In this document: piece by piece, positions 1-11,300 of the stretch | Layout of the letters: the number at the start of each line of letters is the position of its first letter | How positions within the stretch are numbered: position 1 is the stretch's first letter | DNA from: Pristionchus mayeri | Taxonomy: Eukaryota > Nematoda > Chromadorea > Rhabditida > Neodiplogasteridae | Length of the DNA: 64,000 nt | NCBI GenBank assembly: GCA_036245805.1 | Contig: BTRK01000004.1 | Span: forward strand, 17,732,001 to 17,796,000 | Reading direction: 5' to 3' | Program-made: the position numbers and the translations under genes | Notes under the pieces: model-generated | Database searches by the model: none | Told to the model about the DNA's origin: nothing | The model's input: only the letters and a program-made list of their open reading frames with translations

Positions 1-2
1 GC

Positions 3-1997
3 TACGATGTGCTCTGGATCCATGTCTTCAACCCGGGAAATATTTGGGAACCGAAGAGACGAGTGCTGATTGATTCCATGGTCAGAGTAGTGATCTTTGA
101 TCTTTGCAAGAGAAAAATTTTGCAGATTCACGATTTTGAGTCGCTCAGCCACTCGGTCGGACGGTATTCGACCAAATTGTTTTTGCGAGACTTTGAGGAA
201 TATCTAAAAGTAAATCAGAATTGTTCTCTCCAGTTTCATACTCAAATTGCAGGAAAACCCAGAAGCTCTCACCAGTATGGACTACGATTCGGACGGCGGC
301 GCGGGGTAAGAAATTAGAATTCCGTTTCGCACATTACCAGCCATAGCTCAGTTGGTAGAGCGGAGGACTGTAGATCCTTAGGTCACTGGTTCGAATCCGG
401 TTGGCTGGAATCATTTTTGCCCTGCAGGAAATCCACAACGAAGTACGAGCAGCTTCAATCATTCCTGTCGGATGCGCAGTACTCCTACTGGAAGGGATTC
501 ATGCAGTTCGAACCGGAAGAGAAGATTGTCAACGGGTACGTCTTTTAAGCAGCTCATGCTTATGAACAAGGTCATCACTGTGGGAAAAAATTGCATAACA
601 AATCTCTATGAATACGAACTCTGAATAGAGGTCACGATAACGTCCTCCCGAAAACTAAAATGGATTTTCTTTTAAATTTTAAGAATAATTTTGATGAAGG
701 TAATATGAGATCTGCCTAGTAAGGGAGGGAAAGACTTCCTATCTAGAACGGAGCGGGTGGGTGTTTCGGTCTTTGGGTCGTTTACACCTGAATGTATGAT
801 ACTAGCCAACTGCCCATCTCGCAACTCGACATTAAATAATGCAGGTCCGAGCCTGCGATCACTCGTTTCCTCTTCACAACAGCCTACAAGGGCCAGGACC
901 AATTGGACTGGATTAATCGAGTGGCACTGCTCAAGCAGTGGAGAGACATTGCCAACAACGAAGCGGTGAGATAAGCACTGGTCAGATGGGAAGTATGACG
1001 GCATGTCGGCTTTGATATATCAACTATGACATGACGTCATAGTTCTCATCCGACTCAGTGCCTGTGAGACACTATTCTCCCTTGTTCTTGACACTCGTTC
1101 ATTTCAAATACGCTCACCCACCATTAGCTATTAATAAAAAAATCGTGATTATCAAAGTAATTAATAAGGACTAATTTTAGTATTCATCACTGAACGTCAC
1201 CGTCTACCAAGAGGACGCCAAGTTCCTGGACATCGTCGACACGATGGTTCCGCAGACGTACCAGTCCGCATTGCTCACGTTAGCCGCTTTTTCATGCTTG
1301 CGATTAGAGTGCGGAGATGAAGAGCAATTTTGAGATTTTTCGAAAACTTTGAGCGGTCGTATCGCAAAAATGAGTCGAACAACTATATGAAGAGTTGATT
1401 CTAGTGAACTACAAATCTATTTAGGATCATTTATCTTTTTTTAAACTGCCCAAAATACCTACTTTCTTCCTTGTTATGCTCAACTCTGCATGAAGAGTCT
1501 GCATTTTTCTAGACTTTTTCATAATTGTCGCTCTAATATGTAAAGAAGATATTCAAAATATACCAAATATAGTCCAAACTAAGTGTATAGGTGACATTGA
1601 TGCTATCTTCTTTAAAAACCCGCATGTTTTTCACTGCATCCATTTTTATAACCAAAAATTTGCTTCTTCGAGCTCTTCATCTCCGCACTCTACTTGCGAT
1701 CATGCAATTTTACTGCACTTTTCTGTAAAAGACTCGGGAATCACGTGCAATTTCCGACCTGACTCCGAGGAAACGACCGAATCGAATGAGTTTCAGTCTC
1801 GTCTCGATGTGCGCAGTCGCCTGGCTATTCATCAAATCACCCAACGTGCTCTTCACTGCTGCGTTCACCATTGTCTCCACTAGTTTAGGTAATCATTAAA
1901 GTGCCCAATTTGAGAGATACTCTCTCTCTTTATTGGCACGGGTCCAACATGGGAGAGGTGCGGTATTCGGTCTTTCTCCTCTTGGCAAGTCCCCAAC

Positions 1998-2053
<56 letters not shown>

Positions 2054-3345
2054 AACCTCTAATCCAGGTTCGGTTGGAATCATCTCCTGGCTCGGCGAGG
2101 AGCTTGACCCAACCCTGATGTGTGCCATCATCCTGGTCATTGGATTCTCCGTCGACATCCCCGCCCACATCGCCTACCACTACCACCAGACGGGTGAGTG
2201 AGCAACCTTGGGTGCGCAAAAAGTTTCGCGCACTCCTCATTTCCCATGATCTCACTTCGGTCAGAGGAAACAGGTAGCACGAGAAATGAGTAGTGGGCGA
2301 AACTTTTTGCACACCTCTAATTGGGACACTGAGAGCTATGCAATACAACACGCTTTCTTACGGCACTACTGCCCCATCATAAGATCATAATGAGCCAAAT
2401 TTCCCTGAATACGCATTCCCATTGTTCCGTGTCGAGTTGTAAGTATATCGTCATGTTTTCCAGACGCCACACATGACGAAGTCTTCGACCGACTCGAGCA
2501 CAGCATTGAGAGGATCGGATTTCCCATCGCCGAGGTTTGAATATTTCTGAGCATGCGCCTACAGAGGAAATTAGCTGAACATGAGAGTGATCTAACTATC
2601 CTGATGATGGACAATCGGTATTTCAACAATTCGATTCTAATGGTTTCTTTATTACGGATTTCCTAAATTCTTCGTTGACTGGTGGATGTTGTTGTTTACA
2701 AATTTGGCGATAAACTTTTCATGTACGGTGTAATTTCAGGCGTGCGTATCGACGACAATCTGCGTTGCCTCGCTCTTCTTCGTCGATCTCCACATGGCTC
2801 ACGTATGTTTTCTGAAAGAGAGAGAGAAATTCAGAAATTCACGACACTGTAATAACAAACGATCGAGTTGTTTTTTCACCTCCACATTTGATGGCCGTTC
2901 CTCCGGCATATGCTCACTTACCATGATTACCTCTTCAGACGTTCGCAGTGACCATGGTGATAGTAGTGGTGGTTGGCGCCATCCACGGCATCTTCGTCAT
3001 GCCTGCCATGTTCTCAGCATCCGCCCATCTATCGCACTGGATACGGTGAGCTCGCACCGTTTCATTTATGCATTATATTTCATTCATTTTTCTTGTACAC
3101 ATATTTACGAGGTCTACAGTCTACAAAGGCTCTTATTCAACTTAGTTAGAGAAACTGCAAAACTGATCAATACGTTATTTTTAGAATCATTGTTATACGA
3201 CGATATTGGTAACTTTTGTAGGAGCTGCTGCTGTCGCTCAAGAGTAGCTGCGAGTGATACTGTGGAGCCGATCCAAATGAAAGGAGTGGAGCCCATCCAG
3301 AACTCATTCGGTCCCAATGGCACCACTACTATATCAGTCCAATGA
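3..3345 (+). CDS. Patched-related (PTR) family membrane protein, 3' part
   Basis: Sterol-sensing-domain/RND-type membrane protein related to Patched, cut by the left window edge. In nematodes PTR proteins act in cuticle and membrane lipid or sterol handling (family knowledge). Exons read by hand: 3-86, 126-209, 253-305, 428-535, 845-965, 1181-1278, 1797-1888, 2068-2193, 2464-2534, 2740-2802, 2939-3045, 3222-3345. The exons encode an extracellular stretch ending in QTYQSALLT and then the second transmembrane bundle. The diagnostic second-half motif LDPTLMCAIILVIGFSVD followed by IPAHIAYHYH is present; in most PTRs this reads as GFSVD-FTAHISYHYY. A final TM helix and HLSHWI precede a soluble tail of about 40 residues ending NGTTTISVQ. 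Introns contain a tRNA gene, a MITE and a (TC)n tract. The family call is firm; the individual ptr number cannot be assigned. Confidence 0.9.
337..409 (+). tRNA. tRNA-Tyr (GTA), intronless, inside a ptr intron
   Basis: A 73-nt cloverleaf folds without gaps. The acceptor stem CCAGCCA pairs with TGGCTGG and is followed by discriminator A. The D arm is GCTC/GAGC. The anticodon stem GAGGA/TCCTT encloses the loop CTGTAGA with anticodon GTA. The T arm is ACTGG-TTCGAAT-CCGGT. A and B box promoters are intact. The gene lies in the ptr intron 306-427 in the same orientation. It has no intron after the anticodon, although most eukaryotic tRNA-Tyr genes carry one. Confidence 0.95.
414..418 (+). terminator. 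Pol III T-run terminator of the tRNA-Tyr gene
   Basis: TTTTT begins four bases after the tRNA 3' end. It also forms part of the pyrimidine tract before the host ptr 3' splice site (AG at 426-427), so one T-run serves both roles. Confidence 0.75.
1305..1692. mobile_element. hAT-like MITE in a ptr intron (TIR TAGAGTGCGGAGATG)
   Basis: A 388-bp non-coding element with terminal inverted repeats starting TAGAGTGCGGAGATGAAGAG, the reverse complement closing the right end. Direct 8-bp duplications CTTGCGAT flank it at 1297-1304 and 1693-1700. An 8-bp duplication plus a TAGAG terminus is the hAT superfamily signature. It lies in the ptr intron 1279-1796, 18 nt after the 5' splice site. No transposase is encoded. 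Confidence 0.85.
2001..2050. repeat. (TC)25 microsatellite in a ptr intron
   Basis: Fifty bases of perfect TC dinucleotide lie just upstream of the 3' splice site whose AG is at 2066-2067, so the repeat doubles as a very long polypyrimidine tract. The antisense reading frames (poly-Arg/Glu) over it are artefacts. Confidence 0.97.
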
Positions 3346-3947
3346 ATCAGGGACAAAATATTGTGTGACCGTATTCGCCAGAGTGCAATGTGCTCTGAAA
3401 TTTTAGAACAATATCAGTGCCTCCGTCTCAAGTCCCCCTTAAAGTCATTCCGCAACGGGTTAGAGTTTCGTTGTTTACTGTTTATGCGAGTTGTAACTTT
3501 TGTAAGTCGATAAATTAATTGGGTGTATGTATTTGTAACTGTTATCATAAACTTTTAAGCTTACACAATTTCTATAATTGGACTATCCAAAGCGGGTGCG
3601 CGTGAAGAGACCAGCAGCAGTGCATGCTTGCTGAAGTAGAGAATAGGAAAGTAGGGTTCATCTTTCACTCACTGCACTCTCACTATCTTTGCTGTTTGAT
3701 CACTTCACTATCATTGCTGGTAGCACCCACTACTTCCCCCTCAACTGCTGAACAAAGTTCGCGAAATGATACCACCGCCTCATCACTATCAATCTTCTCT
3801 CTCACTCGATCGGCCGAGACAGTGCGTGAAATGAAGAGACGATAACCCGAAACTCGAACTCTACTGCTGATCATAGATTGTTCAGTTTGTTCGGGTTTGT
3901 AAACGCAGGAGACAAAGACACCTCGGGAACGGGAAATTCGCAGCTAG
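3346..3947. other. Intergenic region, ptr 3' flank and collagen upstream region
   Basis: No gene seen. The left part is the ptr 3' UTR and flank; the right part leads to the collagen TATA box. Short reading frames here have no recognisable domain. Confidence 0.6.
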
Positions 3948-3953
3948 TATAAA
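3948..3953 (+). promoter_or_regulatory. TATA box of the collagen gene
   Basis: TATAAA occurs 112 bp before the first collagen ATG. A canonical TATA box fits the strong pulsed transcription of nematode cuticle collagens (family knowledge). Confidence 0.65.
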
Positions 3954-4059
3954 GTCGCTGCGCCGAATCGTTTATCACCATCCTTTCACAGTGCTCTCAA
4001 TTCAAAGTTTTCATTGTTTTCCTCATTAGTTTTCCGTTTTCCTCTTTCCACACTCGTGA

Positions 4060-5598
4060 ATGGTTTCCGCAATATCCAGGATGACGACCTTCCGTCATCT
4101 CGTCCTCGGGGGCACGATCTCGTGTGGTGTAGCCATCATCGGCTCTCTGCTGGTAGCCTTCTCGCTCGTCGCTGAGATCAACACCTTCCGCGACGATGTC
4201 ATGGCTGATCTAGGAGAGTTTAAGGTACGATTCTCGCGTATTCTCGTAATGGTTCTTGGGAATCTGAAATAGGCGTCATTTAGTTTTTCAATTTATTCAG
4301 GCGAAAGCGAACGAAGCATGGGAGAAGATGTCGTTGCCTTCTGGTGGAACCTCGCGCCGCGACGATACGATCATCCGTTACGCTCGTCAGGTTCGGTGCC
4401 CTTTGTTTGACGACTGAGATCGATCTTTGAACTGCCGATGAGCGGTTTTCACTTTTCTCTGATAGTTTCGGAATTTTGAAATAATTTACTGCATTTCCGT
4501 GGGCAAATACAAAAATCAAAGATAGTGCTCGAGAAGAGTGCCAACTATACCAACTTGCCAACTGATAACTTATATGCCAACTTCTTTTACAGTCCTACGC
4601 ATCCGGTGGCGGTGGAGGAGGAGGAGGAGGAGGTGGAGGCTATTCTGGTGGCTCTGCAGCAGCAGGCGGCGGGGGAGGCGGAGGAGGTGGATCCAAGTGC
4701 AACTGCGGTGCAGGCGCCAGCGGCTGCCCAGCAGGACCGCCCGGACCACCCGGATCGCCCGGAAGCCGCGGAGGTGAGGCAGTAGGGATCGATATTGAAA
4801 TTACATAGCATATTTATTGGCACGACCAATTTCGGCACTAGCGCTATAGATTGTTTTAGTGAATTAGTTTTCATGTCCGTTCTGATTAAAATTAACATTA
4901 TTAAAATTATTATGAACAATTCGATTTCAGAGGACGGTCATCCCGGTCAAGCTGGACAGGCCGGTATGTCTGGAATGGCGATGATGGCAATGCAGATGAT
5001 GGGAGGCGCATGCGTCAAGTGCCCACCCGGCGCGCCTGGTCCCGCAGGACCCCCTGGACCCGCCGGAGGACCCGGAAACGATGGAGCCCCTGGAGCGCCC
5101 GCTTCTGGAGGAGGAATGGGCGCGCCTGGTCCGGCTGGACCCGCAGGAGATGCCGGATCCGACGGAGCACCCGGAGGAGCAGGAGCTCCTGGCCCCGCTG
5201 GTGCCCCAGGCATGCGCATGATGTCACAGCCCGGACCCGCCGGACCCCCCGGCCCTGCTGGAGGTCCCGGACCCGCTGGAGCGCCCGGAGGAGGATCCGG
5301 CCCTGGACCCGCTGGTCCGGCCGGCCCGCCCGGACCCGCTGGAAACCCTGGAGCGCCTGGACAAGCAGGTAGCGCTGGAGCGCACGGAAACGATGGAGCA
5401 CCGGGAGGAGACGGAGCGTACTGCCCGTGCCCGGCCCGCTCGGGTGGAATGGGAGGAGGAGGAGGAGGAGGAGGAAGCTCGGTATCGGGAGGAGGAGCAG
5501 CTGGAGGCGGCGGCGGAGGAGCTGGAGGAGGGGGAGGAGGAGCTGGCGGAGGAGGAGGAGCTGGTGGTGGTGCAGGTTCCTACGGATGGAGAGTGTAG
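4060..5598 (+). CDS. Cuticular collagen with glycine-rich flanks
   Basis: Structural protein of the nematode exoskeleton, secreted by hypodermis and assembled as trimers. Exons 4060-4224, 4301-4390, 4593-4773 and 4931-5598 give 367 residues; a second ATG at 4081 is an alternative start. Visible order: N-terminal signal-anchor helix, the FRDDVMADLGEFK block typical of the family's N-terminal domain, basic processing-like sites (SRRDD, IRYAR), a poly-Gly block, cysteine cluster KCNCGAGASGC, short Gly-X-Y run, CVKC, a long Gly-X-Y domain with a short Met-rich interruption (MRMMSQ), the YCPCP cysteine tail, then a second long Gly-rich tail ending SYGWRV. Cys pairs flanking the Gly-X-Y blocks are the usual interchain positions. 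The poly-Gly extensions at both ends are unusual. A polyadenylation-like AATAAA follows at about 5655. Confidence 0.95.
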
Positions 5599-6554
5599 AT
5601 GTCATCTCGTTCTGCCCAGCGAACGTAGTAACATAACCATAAATATTTGTCATAATAAAGAAATATATTTAGCAATGTGTAAACTCTGACAAAGCGATAT
5701 CTCAGAGAGTATCGAGTTGAAATGGACTGGTCAAAAAATGCCAAGCGTAGAGTGGACTGAAATAAATCCAAATGATTGCAACGTACAATTTAAGTAAGAA
5801 ACCGCAATGACTTCGCATTCATTGCAACAACGAACGCAAAAAATAACAGACGAGCTCCCAATGACTTTGGATAAACACAATAGAATGTATTGTTACGTAC
5901 CTGACTCGTTTGGAGTCATGTATGAGTATTGCTGTTCATACTCAGCAAGTGAGGCCACTGTTCTCGTTGACAGTGGAGTAAAAAACTATAATAGAACGAA
6001 AATAGCCTTCCAGTAGGATAGAAATATGTGAGTAACTCCAACGCTCGTCCGTTTGCCCATCTGCTCCTTTTTCTGCACCCATCGCACTCACATGAGGTTG
6101 CATCCAACTGCTAGCTGGCTAACACTTCCGCCTAATAGAACGAGCATAAGTCAATTTGGAACTACGAGAGAAAAGGAGAACAATCTAGTCATGGTGCACT
6201 CCACTGGTAGTCGTCGTTTTTTCTCCCAATCTGCGATTGCAAACTAGGGCAGTTGCCTTGTTCGCCACAAGTAGGTGCACTACATTTGTTAATTATCGCT
6301 CCAATCATCTCTCGTGATTATTCAAAATATACGAGAACATGCATTGACGCCCTATGAAACAGCGCCCAACACCATGAAGCCGCATTACGCAACATGTATG
6401 ATAGATTGACTCGAATTTATTATCTGCGGCATCAGTCACAATCTAGTTTTTTGCCACCACACCACTTTGCACCGGATGTAAGCATATCACGGATCTCTCA
6501 TCGTTCCTTCCCCCGCTCTTGCCTTGCGTGGGCACACCTGTCCTCCACTACTCC
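5599..6554. other. Intergenic region, collagen 3' flank and upstream region of the next gene
   Basis: Begins with the collagen 3' UTR. The short frame at 5807-6016 shows no domain, signal peptide or splice context, and no gene can be supported here. Confidence 0.6.
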
Positions 6555-6560
6555 TATAAA
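6555..6560 (+). promoter_or_regulatory. TATA box of the secreted repeat-protein gene
   Basis: TATAAA lies 82 bp upstream of the ATG at 6637, the spacing expected for a short 5' UTR. Confidence 0.6.
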
Positions 6561-6636
6561 TGCCCCCGTTCGTCGACCATGGACACTTCACATTCAACAC
6601 TTCCTCATCTCTGGAAGAAACAGTCACCTGGACACC

Positions 6637-7458
6637 ATGAAGATTGCCGTCATCGTCCTCTTCTGCCTCGTCGGTTTCGCCGCTACTCAGCGCGCCTCAT
6701 CGCCTCGTCCCTCCGGACGTCCGCGTCCCTCCGGCTCTCCGCGCCCTTCCGGATCTCCCCCTCCCCTCGGATCTCCTCGTCCCTCCGGTTCCCCTCGTCC
6801 TTCCGGTTCACCAAAGCCCTCCGGATCTCCCCGTCACCCTACGGGAGTCCCATCTGGCTCTCCCTGCCCTCATCATGGATCGTCTCCTGCTCCCACGGGA
6901 TCGCTAACACCCATTGAGGGATCGTCACCTTTCCCTCAAGGCTCCACCGACGTCTTCGGAGAAAAATCACTAGCGCCCGTCGAAGGTTCCTCACCACTAC
7001 CTCAAGGATCCACTGATGTATTCGGAGAGACCACTGAGGCGTTCCGCTTCAAGCGTGCTGCAGCTGGTGCAAAATCATCTCGAGCACCCAAGGGATCGAC
7101 TGGAGCCCCATCTGCCTCATCTGGAGTTCCTCGTGGATCTTCTGCAGCTCCTTTTGCCTCCTCCGGAGCTCCGCAGGGATCTTCTGGTGCACCCCAGGCA
7201 GCTTCCGGTGCTCCGATGGGAACCACTGGTGCCGGTAGAATGAAGCGTGCTGCCGCAGCTTCTGGATCATCTGGAGCACCCAAGGGATCGACTGGAGCCC
7301 CATCTGCCTCATCTGGAGCACCTCGCGGATCTTCTGGAGCTCCTTCTGCCTCCTCCGGAGCTCCTCAGGGATCGTCTGGAGCCCCTCAGGGATCGTCTGG
7401 AGCCCCTAAGGGAACGACTGGAGCCCCATCTGGCTTCTTCTCTTTCCTCGCGTTATAA
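6637..7458 (+). CDS. Secreted Ser/Pro/Gly/Ala repeat protein with two RXKR sites
   Basis: A 273-residue protein in a single exon; no family recognised. The upstream frame is open but the ATG at 6637 starts a clear signal peptide (MKIAVIVLFCLVGFAATQ), and a TATA box sits at the right distance. After the signal come about ten copies of a PRPSGS-type hexamer, then a degenerate middle with two copies of a GSSPxPQGSTDVFGE motif, then two tandem blocks of SSGAPxGS-type repeats. Each block is preceded by a furin-like site: RFKR at 7045-7056 and RMKR at 7237-7248. The two blocks are duplicates at DNA level. Proteolysis at both sites would release a Pro-rich propeptide and two low-complexity chains. 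It could be a cuticle, mucin-like or secreted coat component; this is inferred from composition only. Confidence 0.8.
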   Translation: MKIAVIVLFCLVGFAATQRASSPRPSGRPRPSGSPRPSGSPPPLGSPRPSGSPRPSGSPKPSGSPRHPTGVPSGSPCPHHGSSPAPTGSLTPIEGSSPFPQGSTDVFGEKSLAPVEGSSPLPQGSTDVFGETTEAFRFKRAAAGAKSSRAPKGSTGAPSASSGVPRGSSAAPFASSGAPQGSSGAPQAASGAPMGTTGAGRMKRAAAASGSSGAPKGSTGAPSASSGAPRGSSGAPSASSGAPQGSSGAPQGSSGAPKGTTGAPSGFFSFLAL

Positions 7459-8395
7459 ATGTATATGTATCATAACAACTAGATAAAGTAAATGGCATGA
7501 TATTTTTACAGCTTATAATCGCAATGGGAAATGGTTAAGCATAGCTATCACATGTTGTGTATTTCAAGCAGCGTTTGCCTGCGTCTGTGTTTCATTACGG
7601 CTGATTGGCTTGACAGCCACTTACTGGTTACCTACTATACTCCCGCGGCTCTTATCATCTAAATAGCGAGATTACGCTCGGGTCTTACGACGAGAACGAA
7701 TTTCGCTTCTTTGTGCAGTTGTTAGTGAGAACTATTTGCACTCGTCTCGCTTCCTTTCTGCACTAGATCTCTCATCTGTCAGCAAACAAGAACAGCATCC
7801 GACGGATGGATTAGGTGTTAATCTCGATGTTATTCTCTCTTCCAACCCTGTTCACTCTGCAGTACTCATCGCGATATCTCTTTCCGACACTCTGGGTTCA
7901 ATCTATATGAAAACTTCCCAACATGTTAAGCAGAGCGAGAGAGCATGTGAAATGGAGAGAGTCTGTCTATTTCTCGCATTTTCCCTCCCATCCTCCCTCG
8001 TTGTCTCCCTCATGAGATGCCGGTCATGTTTGCCTCCCGACCCGAGACCTCATTTCGAAAGGCCACTCAAGCCAATTGAAGGCTTTCTGTGCTGACTTTG
8101 CCGACAGAAAGATCAGCCCTCATCGCGTATTCAAATAGCGCAGAAGGGGGTGGGTCCGCTCATTCACAATTGCTTCTCGTCATAGATGTGACATGAGTTC
8201 AAATAGTTCTCAGCACTCCGCTAACAGCACTTTCACGAAATACATTTCCAATGTCTTAGTGGAAACCACCCGTTGCGTGAATATTGTCCCACTATTTCAT
8301 TACCCAGTAAGATTACCTGGTAGTAAGAAACAGGAAGTACATGGAAGTACTTTTCGTGCATTCTTTATCGTTTCTTGGCAGCAGATAGAGGAGCG
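7459..8395. other. Intergenic region upstream of GRL-1
   Basis: Holds the 3' UTR of the repeat protein and the GRL-1 upstream region. The frame at 7736-8095 lacks any recognisable feature. The GRL-1 start is preceded by a splice-acceptor-like TTGGCAG at about 8384-8390, compatible with a trans-splice site or an unseen 5' exon. Confidence 0.5.
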
Positions 8396-11300
8396 ATGCC
8401 GTGCGACATCGGAGAGCTGCCGAAGAAGGAGAAGCCGGTGATCGTCGATCACACCACTACCATCATCGCCATCAACGCCGATGAGGAGGACGCTCATGAT
8501 GATGCCGATGAGGTGAGCAATCAATTTCAGTATATCGCACACTCTGTGAAGAGTAGTTTGTTTCGCAATGCTACGAAAATACACCATGAAAAATCTTCAG
8601 TTTTTAAAAATGTTTTTCAATCGCCTTCACGCGATTGAAAAACATTATTTACCTTTGAGTGGCTGTTGCAGACGGATTGCTCCGAGCACTCGGGCCCCGA
8701 GGACGACTACAAGATCGACAAGCTCTTCTATCGCATCTGCTTCGTGAGACGCGTGTCTTCCAGCCCGGAATGTATCCACCATATTGCAGTTCTGCTTCAT
8801 CCTCGGCGTCAACTTCTACCGGAAACGCTGCCCGAAGATGCGCACGCTCTCGATGATCATGATTGTCGCCATCTGCTGCATCAGTGAGCATTTACAGCGT
8901 CATTCTAAAACAGGCGCATTTTTATTGTCACGTAAACTGGCCCTGCGGGAAGGAACCACGAGGGGTACTTCCTGACTCCGTGTAGTTCTAGATGCGGCTC
9001 ACTTTCATCTAACACAAACTCTAGAGAACTACTTTACCTATGCATCAGTGAGTATTTTTCGAGCTGGTTGTCATACGAGCCAACCAGTTAACAACGTGTG
9101 TTGTCATAGCGAGTTCTCAGAAATACATAGTGCAAACTTCTCCTTCCATTTGTGAGTTCGAGATCTATTCTGGCACTAGATGTAAACATATTGAACCACT
9201 GCCTCTCCGTTTTCTAATGCGACTGAACAATGGTGGTGTTGTGAATGGCGAGCTCTCGTGTGAAAGGAAATGTGAGGAAATGAGTGGCCCGCACGCTACA
9301 CACGCCTAGCGAGCATGTGCTAGGAAAACCACAACGAATCTTCTCTAAGGCACACAGAAATACGGAACTGCCTTGATATATGGGACGACATTACCAATTC
9401 AGGCGATGGGAACAAGTTTTTCCTGAGCTATCTTCCCTCAATTTTGTCGCCTACCTACGAACCATGATGTTCCTTATCTCAATCGCAGATCTCTACTTCA
9501 TCGGCTTCGCTGCTGTACTCACGGTCTCCAAGCCGTTCGAGCCTGAGCGCATCGCCATGACCATCAGCTACTGCACTTGGGTGTTCCAAGCGACGTGCTC
9601 GACGGTGAGCATTGAAATTCTTGTTTGTGTGCCTTAGAGAAGATTACGGGTACCTAATTTCCAAATCTATATCCAATCCTTTTGCAGTTCTTCCTCGCAT
9701 GGTGGCAGTACACGAGTCAGCCGTGCAAGCTGCTCAAGCTGATGTATGAAGCGCACAACGTGCGTCCTGCATCCATTTTCAAGATATCGTATGCGTCCTC
9801 GATATCATTTGATATCACACATTGGGCACAATTATGTTAATCGCGCTAGCGTTCAGGGAGTCGGCATCCATCACAACCGAAAGAAGCTCCTATCGATTAT
9901 GAACCAGTTCTATCTGGTTATCGGTAGGTACAATATGCTGAACGAATCTCTTAAATGCTGTGCATAAACTCAACTGTTTCCGTTTAGCTATGACGGTCAT
10001 CTACTATGCCGGTTTGATGGTTGCTAACTTCATCGGATTGGACGTCGGATACGCGGACGCAGACCTTCCCAAGGTAATTCCTTTAAGATCGTGCGATGGA
10101 AAAGATAGTCATCACAATCGCTACACTCTCACGCGATTTGGGCGGGCAGAAAGCGTGGGTAAAATGAAGAAACAAGACAATATATTGTGTAATTCATCTA
10201 ATCTCAGGTCTTCGGAGATCGGCGCTTCTTCCTCATAGTCCAATTCGCCAATCTGTACTGCATCCTGTGCTGGGGAGTGGCGCTCTTCATCTTCTCCCTT
10301 CTGGTCCACTCGGCTAACTACGAATTTGACTACTACAACGACCAAGTTCGCTCGGTGTGTTACAATCTATTGAACATGCTACCCTTTTTCACTTTTGCGT
10401 GGCTTTTGCACCAAATTGCCTGTTCTTTACATTGTTCCTTTAGTTCAGCTTTGTCGTGACTGTGCTTTCTTTCTACAGCAGATCCCTCGGGACAAGCGAC
10501 GTTACGCTCTGGAGCCAATCTGCTCGTGTGACATGTCAATTGGCCACACGTGTGCATTGCTTTCACAGGAGGTCCACAAAAATACTCGACGTTTAGCCCA
10601 TTTTGCACACCAATAAAACACATCGGCTTGCTTGTTGCGATACACATAGATTTCCATGTTCTCGCATTCTAGTTACACTAATCCCATTCAGATCAAGTGC
10701 AACCTCGAGTACCAGTCGGACGAAGCTCTTTGCAACTACCTTCAGAAGCTGATCAAGGTTCGATTCTTCATGTTGTTTCCTCAAGAAAGAGCAATGTTCA
10801 GGTCCACAACCGACTAACAGAATGTGTCAAGCGTCTGGACATGATGTTCCATGTACGGTATCACCCTCTAAATTGAATTCGAACAGTGAGACACATTTTT
10901 CAAACAATTGATATTTTAGCGTTACGCCTTCGTCATGATCGCTACGATCATTCCCACCACGATCTTCTCGCTCTTCATGGTCTTCCGCGAGCCCAAATCC
11001 TCCTTCTGCTTCGTGCGTAACATTTCGATCTCATTTCTCGTTTCTTAGAGTTTGTGACCCGTCACAAACTAGAGTGCCGCACGGGCAAACACAATCACTC
11101 ATTTAGATTAAATTACCTTTCCTGGCCATGGGTCAGCACACAAAGGGGGGCTTCGAGTCTCTGCCCAAATATTGCGTTCATCAAAACGGTGACAATGATG
11201 AGGAATGTGACGAAATTAAATGTATTTCCTGGAAGTGAAAATGGAATGGGGGGATGACGAATTACGTGGACTTTTGCACAGGGGAATTTCAACTTGATTG

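Noticed and set aside
1880..2170. Antisense frame rich in Arg/Glu
   Set aside because: Produced by the (TC)25 microsatellite in a ptr intron; no homology or splice context.
4587..5653. Several long frames on both strands over the collagen gene
   Set aside because: GC-rich Gly-X-Y repeats leave all frames open; only the + frame with Cys knots and Gly-X-Y is meaningful.
5807..6016. 69-codon frame between collagen and repeat protein
   Set aside because: No signal peptide, domain, TATA box or splice signals; consistent with chance.
7736..8095. 119-codon frame upstream of GRL-1
   Set aside because: No hydrophobic or domain pattern and no homolog in the other GRL upstream regions.
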